A stretch of DNA of 64,000 bases from an uncultured Collinsella sp. (GCA_902494195.1 CABUSH010000011.1:1-64000), one strand, 5' to 3'. Counted from the stretch's first letter, positions 34,716 to 43,893 are shown. Numbers and translations are program-made. The notes: generated by a model not told the origin, from the letters alone.

Positions 34716-36206
34716 ATGTCCACTACCGATGCTTCCCAGATCCACGACCTGCGCTCCGCGCTCGACTTTTTGCGTGAGATGCCGGGCCAGCTGCTCGAGA
34801 CCGACACCCAGGTCGACCCGGACGCCGAAGTCTCGGGCGTCTATCGCCACGTCGGTGCCGGCGGTACCGTTATGCGTCCGACCAAAGAGGGTCCGGCGAT
34901 GGTCTTCAACAACGTCAAGGGCTTTGACGATGCCAAGGTCTGCATCGGCATGCTTGCCAGCCGCAAGCGCGTTGCCGCCCTGCTCGACCTTGACGAGGAG
35001 CACCTGGGCCTCGAGATCGGCAAGCGCTTCGAGAGCCTGATTGCGCCTAAGCAGATCGCCGAGGGCGCGCACGTCGACTGCCAGGAGGTCGTGTACAAGG
35101 CGACCGACGAGGGCTTTGACCTGCGCAAGATCGTTCCCGCTCCCACCAACACGCCCGTCGACGGCGGCCCCTACATCACCATGGGTCTCGCCTATGGCAC
35201 GAGCCCCGACGGCTCCCAGTCCGACGTGACCATCCACCGTTTCTCCTGCGTCGACAAGGACAAGCTCGCCATGTGGATCACCCCCGGCAGCCGTCACCTG
35301 GGCGCATTCTTTGACGGGTACTGCCAGCGCGGCGAGGACATGCCCATCTCCATCTCCATCGGCCTGGACCCCGCCGTGTACATGTGCTGCGGCTTCGAGG
35401 CTCCCACCACGCCGCTCGGCTTTAACGAGCTGCAGATCGCCGGTGCCCTGCGCGGCCACGCCGTCGAGCTTGCCGACTGCGTCACCGTTCCGCAGAAGTG
35501 CATTGCCAATGCCGAGTACGTGCTCGAGGGCTACCTCATGCACGACGAAACCATCAACGAGGACGTCAACGGCCACGGCTACGCCATGCCCGAGTTCCCC
35601 GGCTACACCGGCGGCGCCAAGGTCTGCCCGGTGATCAAGATCACCGCCGTCACTACGCGCGTCAACCCCATCATGGAGAGCTGCATCGGCCCTTCGCATG
35701 AGCACGTTTCCATGGCAGGCATCCCCACCGAGGCTTCCATCTACAAGATGGTCGAGACCGCCATCCCGGGCCGCCTGCTCAACGTTCACGCCGCTCCCTG
35801 CGGCGGCGGCAAGTTCGTTGCCATCATGCAGTTCAAGAAGTCGAGCAAAAATGACGAGGGCCGTCAGCGCAACGCCGCCATGCTCGCTTTCTCGGCATTC
35901 TCCGAGCTCAAGCACGTGATCCTGGTTGACGAAGACGTCGACATCTTCGACATGAGCGACGTGATGTGGGCCATGACCACGCGCTTCCAGGCCGACGTGG
36001 ACCTCATCACCATCCCCGGCTGCCACTGCCACGTGCTCGACCCGTCCAACGACCCCGCGTTCGATCCTTCGATCCGCGAGCACGGCATCGCCTGCAAGGC
36101 CATCTTCGACTGCACGGTCCCGTTCAACCTTAAGAAGAACTTCATCCGCTCGCAGTTCATGGAGATCGACAAGGACAAGTGGGCTAGGGAGATTGCGGCG
36201 TTTTAA
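34716..36206 (+). CDS. UbiD-family prenyl-FMN-dependent decarboxylase (LpdC/hydroxyarylic acid type)
   Basis: 496 residues from MSTTDASQIHDL with AAAGGAG upstream, typical UbiD length. Conserved stretches include SDVTIHRFSCVDKDKLAMWI, SRHLGAFFDGYCQRGEDMPI, TTRVNPIMESCIGPSHEH and DVDIFDMSDVMWAM. The family uses prenylated FMN made by UbiX to decarboxylate aromatic or unsaturated acids reversibly. Resemblance to gallate/4-hydroxybenzoate decarboxylases plus the LpdD-like domain nearby points to a hydroxybenzoate-type substrate. The stop codon lies inside the first hairpin of a repeated intergenic element. Confidence 0.9.
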   Translation: MSTTDASQIHDLRSALDFLREMPGQLLETDTQVDPDAEVSGVYRHVGAGGTVMRPTKEGPAMVFNNVKGFDDAKVCIGMLASRKRVAALLDLDEEHLGLEIGKRFESLIAPKQIAEGAHVDCQEVVYKATDEGFDLRKIVPAPTNTPVDGGPYITMGLAYGTSPDGSQSDVTIHRFSCVDKDKLAMWITPGSRHLGAFFDGYCQRGEDMPISISIGLDPAVYMCCGFEAPTTPLGFNELQIAGALRGHAVELADCVTVPQKCIANAEYVLEGYLMHDETINEDVNGHGYAMPEFPGYTGGAKVCPVIKITAVTTRVNPIMESCIGPSHEHVSMAGIPTEASIYKMVETAIPGRLLNVHAAPCGGGKFVAIMQFKKSSKNDEGRQRNAAMLAFSAFSELKHVILVDEDVDIFDMSDVMWAMTTRFQADVDLITIPGCHCHVLDPSNDPAFDPSIREHGIACKAIFDCTVPFNLKKNFIRSQFMEIDKDKWAREIAAF

Positions 36207-36365
36207 CAAACGCCGCACCGGTTGACGCTGCACCCGCGCCTGGCGGACAATCTGCCCCTCAGCTGCGAAGGCATGGGCATAAGCCCTATGCCTTCTTGTT
36301 TCGGGGCACCTTGTCTCGCCAGGCGCGCGCTCGCTGACATTGCCCGACCTATAGCCGCCATTTTG
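36193..36365. repeat. covarying intergenic element, copy 2 (complete)
   Basis: First hairpin GCGGCGTTT TAA C AAACGCCGC includes the ubiD stop. It is followed by GACGCTGC, the long helix GCGCCTGGCG-GACAA with TTGTC-TCGCCAGGCGC, the inner pair TGCCCC/GGGGCA, and the apical hairpin GAAGGCATAGGG-type stem (36269-36296). It ends CTCGCTGACATTGCC. Confidence 0.7.
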
Positions 36366-36405
36366 TTGTTGCTGGTAAGCCCTACCAAGTAGTTAAGGAG
36401 TTGTC

Positions 36406-36984
36406 ATGCCTGAGTCTTCTGTCCGTCCCCGTCGCATTGTCGTTGGCGTTTCTGGTGCCAGCGGCGCTGCGCTGGGCCTCGAGTGTCTCAAGTGCCTGTG
36501 TCAGGCCGGTGCCGAGTCGGCGCTTGTCGTCACACGCGGGGGAGAGATCACCATCGAGCAGGAGCTCGGCATGACGCTCGACGAGTTTGCCACGTATGCC
36601 GATGTGGTTTACGACAACAAAAATATCGGTGCCGCCATCGCAAGCGGTACCTATCCGGTCGACGGCATGATCGTGGCGCCCTGCTCCATGAAGACGCTCG
36701 CCGGCATTGCGAGCGGCTACAGCGAAAACTTGTTGCTGCGCGCGGCCGACGTGCAGATGAAAGAGCAGCGCCGCCTGGTGCTCATGGTGCGCGAGACGCC
36801 CTTCAGCGCCATTCACGTCGATAACATGGCGCGCCTGGCGCGCGTGCCCGGCATCATGCTCATGCCGCCCATGCTCACGTTTTACAACGGCCCCGCCACG
36901 CTCGATGACGCGGTGCATCACATCGCCGCCAAGGCGCTCGAGGCCGTCGGCGTGTCATGTGCAAACTATAAGCGCTGGTCATAG
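36406..36984 (+). CDS. ubiX: UbiX-family flavin prenyltransferase
   Basis: 192 residues. The FMN-binding opening VGVSGASGAALGLECLK, the central VAPCSMKTLAGIASGYSENL and LLRAADVQMKEQRRLVLMVR, then ETPFSAIHVDNM, are diagnostic of UbiX/Pad1. It joins a dimethylallyl unit to FMN, producing prenyl-FMN, the cofactor of the UbiD enzyme encoded 200 bases upstream. Together with the LpdD-IDI fusion the cluster holds cofactor precursor supply, cofactor synthesis, chaperone and decarboxylase. Confidence 0.93.
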   Translation: MPESSVRPRRIVVGVSGASGAALGLECLKCLCQAGAESALVVTRGGEITIEQELGMTLDEFATYADVVYDNKNIGAAIASGTYPVDGMIVAPCSMKTLAGIASGYSENLLLRAADVQMKEQRRLVLMVRETPFSAIHVDNMARLARVPGIMLMPPMLTFYNGPATLDDAVHHIAAKALEAVGVSCANYKRWS

Positions 36985-37075
36985 GCGTCTTTAGGGTAGG
37001 ATACGAGGAGTGTTTGAGCCCGCTGCCCCTGTGGGCGGCGGGCTTTTCGCGTCAAAGGATGTGTCGGGAGGATCT

Positions 37076-37942
37076 ATGCAGACGGGCATGTACGCGATTA
37101 GCGAGATGGCGAGCTTGTTTAACGTTTCGCGCCAAACGCTCATCTACTACGACAAGATCGGCCTGTTTAAACCCGCCGTGGTGAACGAAAAGGGTTACCG
37201 TTTCTATTCGCCCACGCAGATCCCGCTTATGCGCCTGATTTGCATGCTGCGCGACCTGGGGCTCGAACTCGACGAGATCGACCGTCTGACCTCGACGTTC
37301 GACATCGGCGAGATGACCGAGCACCTGCGCTCGCGGGTGCAGGCGCTCAACGAGAAGATTGCCGGGCTTAATGCCGAGCGCGCCAGTGTGCAGGAGCGCC
37401 TGAGCTTTTACGACGAGGCGGTCTATTGGCGCGAGCGCGAGGGCAAGCCGGAGCTCAAGCAGTTTGAGCGCCGCTACGTGGTCTTTGAGGAGTTTCCGGG
37501 CGATATCGAGCGCGGCCGCTCGATGCTTCATCCCACGCTTATGCGGGCGATTCTGCGCATGCGTGCGCTGACGGGTACGCGCCCCATGCGCGGCTGGGGC
37601 GCCATGCTGCGTCGCGAGGCACTGCATTCCGACGACCCCATCGCCGGTGCCGGCTCCTTTGCCGTGCTGCCGCGCGGTGCCGAGGAAATGCTGCCGAGCG
37701 ATTCTGCCGAGCTGGCGGAGATTGGCGTCGAGGTACTGCCCGAGGGCACGTACCTGTGCATGAGCCGCTGGGGTATGCCATACGAGCCCGAGGGCATCCG
37801 CGCCGTCGTGGCCTGCATGGACAAGCACGCGCTCCGGCCCATCGGCAACGCATTCGATTTCTGCTACCTCGATACCACGAGCTACGACGAGTCCCACCAA
37901 GAGGACTTCTGCTGCATCCAAATCCCCGTTGTCCTCAAATAA
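37076..37942 (+). CDS. MerR-family regulator with effector-binding-like C-terminus
   Basis: 288 residues from MQTGMYAISEMASLF; GGGAGG lies just upstream. The N-terminal MerR winged helix is clear (FNVSRQTLIYYDKIGLFKPA, then NEKGYRFYSP), followed by a dimerisation helix and a domain of about 170 residues resembling GyrI-like effector-binding modules, with a conserved YLCMSRWGMPYEPEGI segment. It directly follows ubiX in the same direction, so it may sense the acid or phenol and control the module. Confidence 0.85.
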   Translation: MQTGMYAISEMASLFNVSRQTLIYYDKIGLFKPAVVNEKGYRFYSPTQIPLMRLICMLRDLGLELDEIDRLTSTFDIGEMTEHLRSRVQALNEKIAGLNAERASVQERLSFYDEAVYWREREGKPELKQFERRYVVFEEFPGDIERGRSMLHPTLMRAILRMRALTGTRPMRGWGAMLRREALHSDDPIAGAGSFAVLPRGAEEMLPSDSAELAEIGVEVLPEGTYLCMSRWGMPYEPEGIRAVVACMDKHALRPIGNAFDFCYLDTTSYDESHQEDFCCIQIPVVLK

Positions 37943-38011
37943 CTTGCGGTGAAATAGTTCCTAAATAGCCCGAGTAATCGCACAAACGGGAACTATTCCA
38001 CCGCAACTTCG

Positions 38012-38042
38012 ATGTGACAAAGAGACGGTCCCTTTGCTACAT
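38012..38042. repeat. TGYGACAAAGGG palindrome, copy F
   Basis: ATGTGACAAAGAGACGG followed by TCCCTTTGCTACAT: an imperfect copy of the family downstream of the MerR gene. Confidence 0.65.
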
Positions 38043-38109
38043 CGACGGACGGCACCGCGAGTTTGTTTTAAAGCGGAAAAAGGCGGCTCATTTAATATAA
38101 ACTCGCATT

Positions 38110-38166
38110 ATTTGCAAGTTTCTAAGGTGGCATCTTATAAACTTGCAAATTGTGCAAGTTTATAAG
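38110..38166 (+). promoter_or_regulatory. palindromic half-site cluster upstream of the second DUF4143 ATPase
   Basis: A perfect 14-bp-arm palindrome CTTATAAACTTGCA / TGCAAGTTTATAAG (38134-38166) plus a third half-site ATTTGCAAGTTTCTAAG (38110-38126) lie 34-90 bases before the start at 38200. This could be an autoregulatory operator. Confidence 0.55.
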
Positions 38167-38199
38167 TTATCACGTCTAGTCGGGCGCTAGGGGGACTCT

Positions 38200-39516
38200 A
38201 TGGATATCGTTCGTCGAAGCCGTTATCTTGATCGACTCATTGCTTTTCAGGATACCGACCTCATCAAAATCGTGACGGGTATACGCCGTTGCGGCAAATC
38301 CACGTTATTGGACATGATGAGGGAGCACCTGGCGCAACAGGGGGTGCCGGCCGAGCGTTTGCTGACCTTTAAGATGGAATCTCTAGAGTATGCGGGGGTT
38401 ACAGATTACCTGACGTTTTATCGCATGGTTCGGGAGCGCGTTGACGGTGTCGATCGCCCCTACCTGTTCTTTGACGAGCTCCAGAATGTCGAAGGTTGGG
38501 AAAAGGCGGTTAACTCGCTCCGAATCGATTTGCCGTGCGATATCTATGTCACGGGCTCCAATGCCTTTTTGCTATCGAGCGAGCTTGCAACGCTTATCTC
38601 GGGCCGGTATATCGAGGTCAAGATGCAGCCGCTCACGTTTGGCGAGTATCTTGATTTTCGCTCGATTGATGCGGTCGTCGCCGAAGGGCTTGGCGAGAGG
38701 GCCGAGCTCGTTTCCAAGACGGGCGATCGCCTTAATTCAAACACCGTGCTCGAGCAGTACATAACCTATGGCGGCATGCCGTTTCTGGCTCATGACGAGC
38801 CGAGACGCGAGGCGTGCCGTGACTACATCCGCAGCCTCTATCAGACGATTGTCGCGCGCGATATCCTATTGCGCGCGACGCGTAGAGGTCGCGGGGCTAT
38901 TACCAAGCGCGATGTTCTCGAGCGGCTCTGTGCGTATCTGGCAGACAACATCTCCAATCAAACCTCGGTCAACAAAATCGTAGGGACGCTCAACGAATCG
39001 GCGGGCGGTAAGACCAATGCATCGACGGTGTCGGCGTATATTGACGCTCTGGAAGAGACGTACCTGTTTACCAAGGTAAAAAGGTACGACGTCAAGGGGC
39101 GGGAACTTCTTAAGACAGGCGGTAAATATTACATAGCCGATACGGGAATCCGCAGCTATCTTGACGGATATAGAGGCAGCGATAGCGGAAGGATGCTCGA
39201 GAACGTTATCTACAACCAGCTTGTCTTTGAAGGATACGAAGTGTTTTGCGGCCATCTGCGCGCGGGGGAAATCGACTTTGTCGCAATCGGCGAGGGATCG
39301 GACCGTAAATATATCCAGGTTACCGAACGGATCGATGCTGAGGCGACCAGAGAGCGTGAGCTGCGACCGCTCAAACTAAACACGCTGGGAAAAATCCCTG
39401 ATTCGTACGAGAAGATCCTGATTGTCAGGGATGGTGAGCATCCAACAGACATCGACGGCATCAGAATCGTAGGGGCGGTCGATTTCTTGCTGAGAAACAA
39501 GATCGCCCACGGCTAA
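38200..39516 (+). CDS. AAA+ ATPase with DUF4143 C-terminal domain
   Basis: 438 residues. Walker A is GIRRCGKST (about 28-36), Walker B YLFFDELQN (about 88-96), and the sensor YVTGSNAFLLSSEL. The C-terminal DUF4143 region is present (EETYLFTKVKRYDVKGRELL; YYIADTGIRSYL; GEIDFVAIGEGSDRKYIQV). It shares fold but little sequence with the ATPase at 17500. Both have repeated motifs in front of the gene and dispersed palindromes beside it. The cellular role of this family is not established. Confidence 0.87.
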   Translation: MDIVRRSRYLDRLIAFQDTDLIKIVTGIRRCGKSTLLDMMREHLAQQGVPAERLLTFKMESLEYAGVTDYLTFYRMVRERVDGVDRPYLFFDELQNVEGWEKAVNSLRIDLPCDIYVTGSNAFLLSSELATLISGRYIEVKMQPLTFGEYLDFRSIDAVVAEGLGERAELVSKTGDRLNSNTVLEQYITYGGMPFLAHDEPRREACRDYIRSLYQTIVARDILLRATRRGRGAITKRDVLERLCAYLADNISNQTSVNKIVGTLNESAGGKTNASTVSAYIDALEETYLFTKVKRYDVKGRELLKTGGKYYIADTGIRSYLDGYRGSDSGRMLENVIYNQLVFEGYEVFCGHLRAGEIDFVAIGEGSDRKYIQVTERIDAEATRERELRPLKLNTLGKIPDSYEKILIVRDGEHPTDIDGIRIVGAVDFLLRNKIAHG

Positions 39517-39523
39517 ACGCAAA

Positions 39524-39622
39524 ATGTGACAAAGGGACATCCCCTTTGCCATATCCAAACCGTCACAACATTCGATGAAAATCTCGAAAACGAGGAAAAG
39601 CGTCGAATGTTGTGACGGTTTT
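39524..39622 (+). terminator. composite element: palindrome copy G plus AACCGTCACAACATTCG hairpin copy 2
   Basis: ATGTGACAAAGGGACATC followed by CCCTTTGCCATAT (39524-39553), then AAACCGTCACAACATTCG / CGAATGTTGTGACGGTTT (39557-39574 with 39604-39621) and TTTT. The same two modules in the same order occur at 32867-32965. Confidence 0.8.
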
Positions 39623-39706
39623 CCCGTCTGTGCCGGCGAGCTCCAGCGCCATCTGGGGGTATAAGACTAGCGAGTGTTTATTCGCGAGGCTTAAGGGGCG
39701 CCCCGT

Positions 39707-40573
39707 ATGGATATTGATAACTTTGAATGGTGGTATAGCGAGGGCGAGGCTCCGGACGAGGAGTGGGACGAGCCCGCACCGCGTGACGCGTCGAGCGACG
39801 AGGACGAGACCGGCAACGATGCCGTCGAGGTGGACGCCGCTTCCGACTCCGTCGAGCCCCTGACCTTTGAACAGGCCTGGGCCCAGGCCGAGGCCGACGA
39901 GGCAAAGGCCGATGCCACGGCCACGCTGGATGAGCCGGCCGACATGTCCATCTCGCCGGCCAAGACCCCGCAGCCGCGCCACACCATCGACCCCGGCAGC
40001 ACAGCATCTTTCAGCATACTCGACGTGCCCGCGCAGGGTGCTCAGGCGCCTGCGCCCACGCATCGCCCCGACCTGGCTCGCGAGGAAGACGCGGGCCGCC
40101 GCTCTCCGCTCGGCCCCATCCTCATCGCCTTCATGGCCGGCGTCATCGCTTGCTCGACGATTGGAAATGTCTGGAGCCATGTGGAGCAACAGCGCAGAGA
40201 TGCCGCCAAGGTCGAGATGTCTGTCGAGCAATCGCTCAGCCGCACGCGCTCGGTGCATGTGTCGGTCGAGGTCAAGGATGGTGCGACATGGGACACCGCC
40301 CGCGGCGACAGCCAAATGCTCATCCACATCGTGGGCCGCACGCTCAGGGGACAGGCGATTGACGAGTATCAATATGTCAACTCCGCTGGCGACGGCGTCG
40401 AACTCAAGCCTGGCGACTATGAGCTCACGGTCGACGAGCCGCCCGTCGCCACCGATGGCATGCGCTTCCGCGCCTCAAAGCGCATGGTTCCCGTGAGCTT
40501 TAATTCGCAGGCGCCCGATACGGTCGACAGCACGCCGCAGGGCGGGTTCGACCTTTACGCAATCGTTCAATAA
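39707..40573 (+). CDS. single-pass membrane protein of unknown function
   Basis: 288 residues. An acidic, disordered cytoplasmic N-terminus (about 1-130, rich in Asp/Glu/Ala/Pro), one transmembrane helix (about 134-152, LGPILIAFMAGVIACSTIGN), then an extracellular beta-rich domain of about 130 residues (MLIHIVGRTLRGQAIDEYQY; ELKPGDYELTVDEPPV). The outer part resembles a small Ig-like or carboxypeptidase-regulatory fold, but no family is recognised. It stands between a DUF4143 ATPase and an epimerase with no shared theme. Confidence 0.6.
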   Translation: MDIDNFEWWYSEGEAPDEEWDEPAPRDASSDEDETGNDAVEVDAASDSVEPLTFEQAWAQAEADEAKADATATLDEPADMSISPAKTPQPRHTIDPGSTASFSILDVPAQGAQAPAPTHRPDLAREEDAGRRSPLGPILIAFMAGVIACSTIGNVWSHVEQQRRDAAKVEMSVEQSLSRTRSVHVSVEVKDGATWDTARGDSQMLIHIVGRTLRGQAIDEYQYVNSAGDGVELKPGDYELTVDEPPVATDGMRFRASKRMVPVSFNSQAPDTVDSTPQGGFDLYAIVQ

Positions 40574-40652
40574 CTGCGCCTGCCTCTTCTTCTTGCCGCC
40601 AAGAGTGGGACAATAGCCCTCGACACTGTTGTTTACTTTTGGAGGAAGTAGC

Positions 40653-41546
40653 ATGTCCACCGTCACCACCATCAAGCGCGGCGGCCTCACCGCGGCCATC
40701 GATTCCATGGGGGCCCAGCTCACGAGCCTTGCCCTCGACGGCAACGAGTATCTGTGGCAGGGCGATCCGGCCTTTTGGGGCAAGCACGCGCCCATTCTGT
40801 TCCCCATCGTGGGCTCACTGCGCAACAACACGGCGATGTCTGCGGCCGGCACCTGTGAGATGCCGCGCCACGGCCTCGCGCGCATCGTCGAGCACAAGCT
40901 GGTCGAGGTCTCCGAGGACGGCTCGTCCGTCACCTACGAGATCACCGACACGCCCGAGTCGCTCAAGGCTTTCCCCTTCCACTTTAAGCTCAACATGACC
41001 TATGCCCTGACTGGTGACGCCACGCTTACCCAGACCTTTGCCGTCACCAACACCGGCGACGTGGACCTGCCGTTCTCGGTGGGCGGCCACCCCGCGTTTA
41101 ACGTACCGGCTCCCGGTGCCGAGGACGAGGCATTCGAGGATTACGAGCTGGCGTTTACCGAGGCTTGGACTAACGAGGCTCCCATCATCACGCCCGACGG
41201 TCTTATGACGTTCGAGGGCAGCTACAAGGCTCCCAATAACTCGGACGTGCTGCCCATCACGCATCGCAGCTTCGATAACGATGCCATCATGTTCACCGAT
41301 ACCCCGGGCTCCACGCTTACGCTGCGCGGTCGCAAGTCGGGCCACGGCGTCAAGATCGACTTTGAGGGCTTTAAGTACATTGGCGTGTGGTCTGCCGCCA
41401 ACGACGCTCCGTTTGTGGCGCTCGAGCCCTGGACCGGTCACACCACCATGGACACCGAGGACGATGTCTTTGAGCACAAGGCCAACACCATCACCCTGGC
41501 CCCCGGCGCTACCGATAAACGCAGCTTTAGCGTCACCTTGCTCTAG
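40653..41546 (+). CDS. aldose 1-epimerase (galactose mutarotase-like)
   Basis: 297 residues from MSTVTTIKRGG with GGAGGAAG upstream. LacX/YeaD-like layout: SMGAQLTSLALDGNEYLWQG, then WGKHAPILFPIVGSLRN with a catalytic-type His and Arg, PRHGLARIVEHK, and VGGHPAFNVP with the second His. The family interconverts alpha- and beta-anomers of hexoses. It is monocistronic; its stop is followed at once by a covarying intergenic element. Confidence 0.87.
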   Translation: MSTVTTIKRGGLTAAIDSMGAQLTSLALDGNEYLWQGDPAFWGKHAPILFPIVGSLRNNTAMSAAGTCEMPRHGLARIVEHKLVEVSEDGSSVTYEITDTPESLKAFPFHFKLNMTYALTGDATLTQTFAVTNTGDVDLPFSVGGHPAFNVPAPGAEDEAFEDYELAFTEAWTNEAPIITPDGLMTFEGSYKAPNNSDVLPITHRSFDNDAIMFTDTPGSTLTLRGRKSGHGVKIDFEGFKYIGVWSAANDAPFVALEPWTGHTTMDTEDDVFEHKANTITLAPGATDKRSFSVTLL

Positions 41547-41690
41547 AGGTTCCGCCGCTCGGTCGATGCCGCGCGCCGTCCAGAGCGATAATTTGTCATT
41601 CATAAGGCAAGGCATAGACCTTCTGGTCATGCCTTGCCTTTTTCATGCCACTTGTTCGCTCTGGACGTCGCTCGCCGGCATTGCCAAAAC
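41547..41690. repeat. covarying intergenic element, copy 3
   Basis: Long helix CGTCCAGAGCGA (41578-41589) with TCGCTCTGGACG (41657-41668), apical hairpin AAGGCAAGGCAT / ATGCCTTGCCTT (41605-41641), and the conserved tail CGCTCGCCGGCATTGCC. A partial GACGTCCCCAATGACTA of another family follows at about 41695. Confidence 0.65.
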
Positions 41691-41809
41691 ATCGACGTCC
41701 CCAATGACTACCGTGTGTCTATTAATTTTTCGAGCTTGTGCTGCGCCGCTGGTCGCTGGCGTATATCCTGTTAAGTCGTCAGCATACGATTCAACAGGGA
41801 AGGCAGATT

Positions 41810-42736
41810 ATGCATTCTCCCCATCAATGCGGCGCGCATACCCAGCCGATATGCAGCCGTCGCATCTTTTTGGGTAGCGCTCTCGCTGCGAGCGCTTCTG
41901 TCGTCGCCGGCACACTTGCCGGTTGCCAGCGCCCCTCCACGCTGGAAGTAGTTCAGCCCACGACGGGCGGCGGCCGCGACGACCTGTCCGATTCCGTGAT
42001 CGGCAAGGACAAGATCCGCATTGGCATGGAGGCGGCCTACGCCCCGTACAACTGGCAGGTTTCCGAGGCCAGCGAGTTCACCATCCCCATCGATAACGTG
42101 CAGGGCGCCTATGCCGACGGCTACGACGTGCAGATCGCCAAGATCGTCTGCAAGGCCCTCGGCGGCGAGCCCGTTGCCGTCAAGCAGAGCTTCTCGGGTC
42201 TTATCGATTCGCTCAACAACGGCCAGATCGACCTCATCATCGCCGGCATGAGCGCCACGCCCGAGCGCGAGGAGTCGGTCGGCTTTTCCGATCCGTACTT
42301 TATTGGATACTTTGGCCTGTTCGTAAAAGAGGGTTCGCCCTACCAAAACGCGACCAAGCTCAGCGACTTCAGCGGTGCCACGGTGCTCGGCCAAAAGGAC
42401 ACCATGCTCGATACCGTCATCGACGAGATCCCGGGCGTTGTGCACAAAAACCCGGTCGACTCCGTCCCCACGGTGTTTTCGAACCTGCTGCAGGGCACGT
42501 GCGATGCCGTGACCTACAATACCGAGAACGAGAAGGGCTATATGGCCCAAAATCCAGGTATTGTCCCCATTCACTTTGCCGAGGGTGAGGGCTTTAAGCA
42601 GGAGGTCACGGCAAATGTCGGTTGCCGCAAGGGCTCGGACAAGCTGCTTAAGCTCATCGACAAGACACTCAAGGGCATTAGCCAAGAGGAGCGCGATCAA
42701 ATGTGGGACGCGTGCCTCGACCGTCAGCCGGCATAG
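41810..42736 (+). CDS. amino-acid ABC transporter substrate-binding lipoprotein
   Basis: 308 residues from MHSPHQCGAH with GGGAAGG upstream. The signal has a twin-arginine pattern (CSRRIFLGSALAAS) and a lipobox (TLAGC), so it may be a Tat-exported lipoprotein. The mature part is a family 3 solute-binding protein (IRIGMEAAYAPYNW; YADGYDVQIAKIVCKALGGE; IDLIIAGMSATPEREESVGF), the type for polar amino acids. It leads a binding protein-permease-ATPase operon. Confidence 0.9.
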   Translation: MHSPHQCGAHTQPICSRRIFLGSALAASASVVAGTLAGCQRPSTLEVVQPTTGGGRDDLSDSVIGKDKIRIGMEAAYAPYNWQVSEASEFTIPIDNVQGAYADGYDVQIAKIVCKALGGEPVAVKQSFSGLIDSLNNGQIDLIIAGMSATPEREESVGFSDPYFIGYFGLFVKEGSPYQNATKLSDFSGATVLGQKDTMLDTVIDEIPGVVHKNPVDSVPTVFSNLLQGTCDAVTYNTENEKGYMAQNPGIVPIHFAEGEGFKQEVTANVGCRKGSDKLLKLIDKTLKGISQEERDQMWDACLDRQPA

Positions 42737-42744
42737 GGGGCAGC

Positions 42745-43893
42745 ATGAAAACCATCAATCGTCTGGCCTCCTTTATCAAGGCCGACCACCGTTATGTGTA
42801 CCTGGGCACGAGCGTCATCGCGGCGCTCGGTCTGGCGTTTAGTCAACGCAACCCCACGCCGCTGAGCTTTTTGGCGCCTGCGGGCGTGTTCCAAGACTGC
42901 CTCTGGGCAATCCTTTGGGCCTGGCTCGTCGTGTCGGCGGCGGCGCTTGTCACCAAGCTTATGCACTGGAACGACTATCGCGAAACGTCGCCGTTTGCTT
43001 CCGAGCGCTTCCGTTGCGGTGCGCGCCTGGGCAGCTATGTCGTGGTCGCCATCGCGGCGATTTTCTTTATCGACCGTTGTGTCATGTCGTTTATCGACCT
43101 GGTGCAGGTGAGCATTGTATCGGACTCCAACCCCAGCGACTTTTTGTCGAGCCTGGTCTACATGACCTACAAGAGCGGGGACTTCTTTATCCGCGGTATC
43201 GAGATCACCATCGCACTTGCGACTTTTGGTACCGTTATCGCCTTTTTCCTGGCACTGCTCTTTGTGTTCCTGCGCATTCAGACGTTCGACCGCGTGGACA
43301 ACGACCTCACGCGCTTTTTCAAAAGCATCGGCCGCGGCTTTGCGACCATCTACTCCACCATCGTGCGCGGCACGCCCATGATGGTCCAGGGCCTGCTCAT
43401 CTATTACGCGGGCTTCACCGTTTTGCGCGGCATGGGCTTCGAGACCGCCCAGGCCAACCAGATCTGGAGTACCTTCACCGCCGGTCTCGTCACCATCTCG
43501 CTCAACTCCACCGCCTACATGATGGAGGTCCTGCGCGGCGGCATCGAGTCCATCGACGCCGGCCAAGCCGAGGCGGCGCGCTCGCTGGGTCTGTCGCAGT
43601 GGCAGGCCATGCGCAAGGTCGTGTTCCCCCAGGGTATTAAAAACGCGATCCCCGCGCTCACCAACGAGCTCATCATCAACATCAAGGACTCGTCGGTGCT
43701 TTCGGTCATCGGCGTGTTCGACCTCATGTACGCCACCACCACCGTCGCCGGCGTGTACTACCGCCAGATGGAGGTCTACTGCGTGGCGCTCGTGGTTTAC
43801 CTGATCCTGACGCTCGTGGCGAGCCGCCTGCTCGAGGCCTTTGGCAAAAAGCTCGGCGCCGAGGCCCCGGCAACGCTGCCCAGCTCCAACTAG
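42745..43893 (+). CDS. amino-acid ABC transporter permease (HisM/GlnP type)
   Basis: 382 residues, longer than the usual 220-260. About 140 N-terminal residues with three extra hydrophobic segments precede the permease core, which starts near [20 protein letters not shown] and contains [20 protein letters not shown] and the EAA loop [20 protein letters not shown]. It starts 8 bases after the binding-protein stop. The N-terminal extension is seen in some coriobacterial and streptococcal permeases. Confidence 0.88.
   Translation: MKTINRLASFIKADHRYVYLGTSVIAALGLAFSQRNPTPLSFLAPAGVFQDCLWAILWAWLVVSAAALVTKLMHWNDYRETSPFASERFRCGARLGSYVVVAIAAIFFIDRCVMSFIDLVQVSIVSDSNPSDFLSSLVYMTYKSGDFFIRGIEITIALATFGTVIAFFLALLFVFLRIQTFDRVDNDLTRFFKSIGRGFATIYSTIVRGTPMMVQGLLIYYAGFTVLRGMGFETAQANQIWSTFTAGLVTISLNSTAYMMEVLRGGIESIDAGQAEAARSLGLSQWQAMRKVVFPQGIKNAIPALTNELIINIKDSSVLSVIGVFDLMYATTTVAGVYYRQMEVYCVALVVYLILTLVASRLLEAFGKKLGAEAPATLPSSN

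Noticed and set aside
34656..36233. A 525-codon minus-strand frame opposite ubiD
   Set aside because: It mirrors the conserved UbiD gene and has no recognisable domains.
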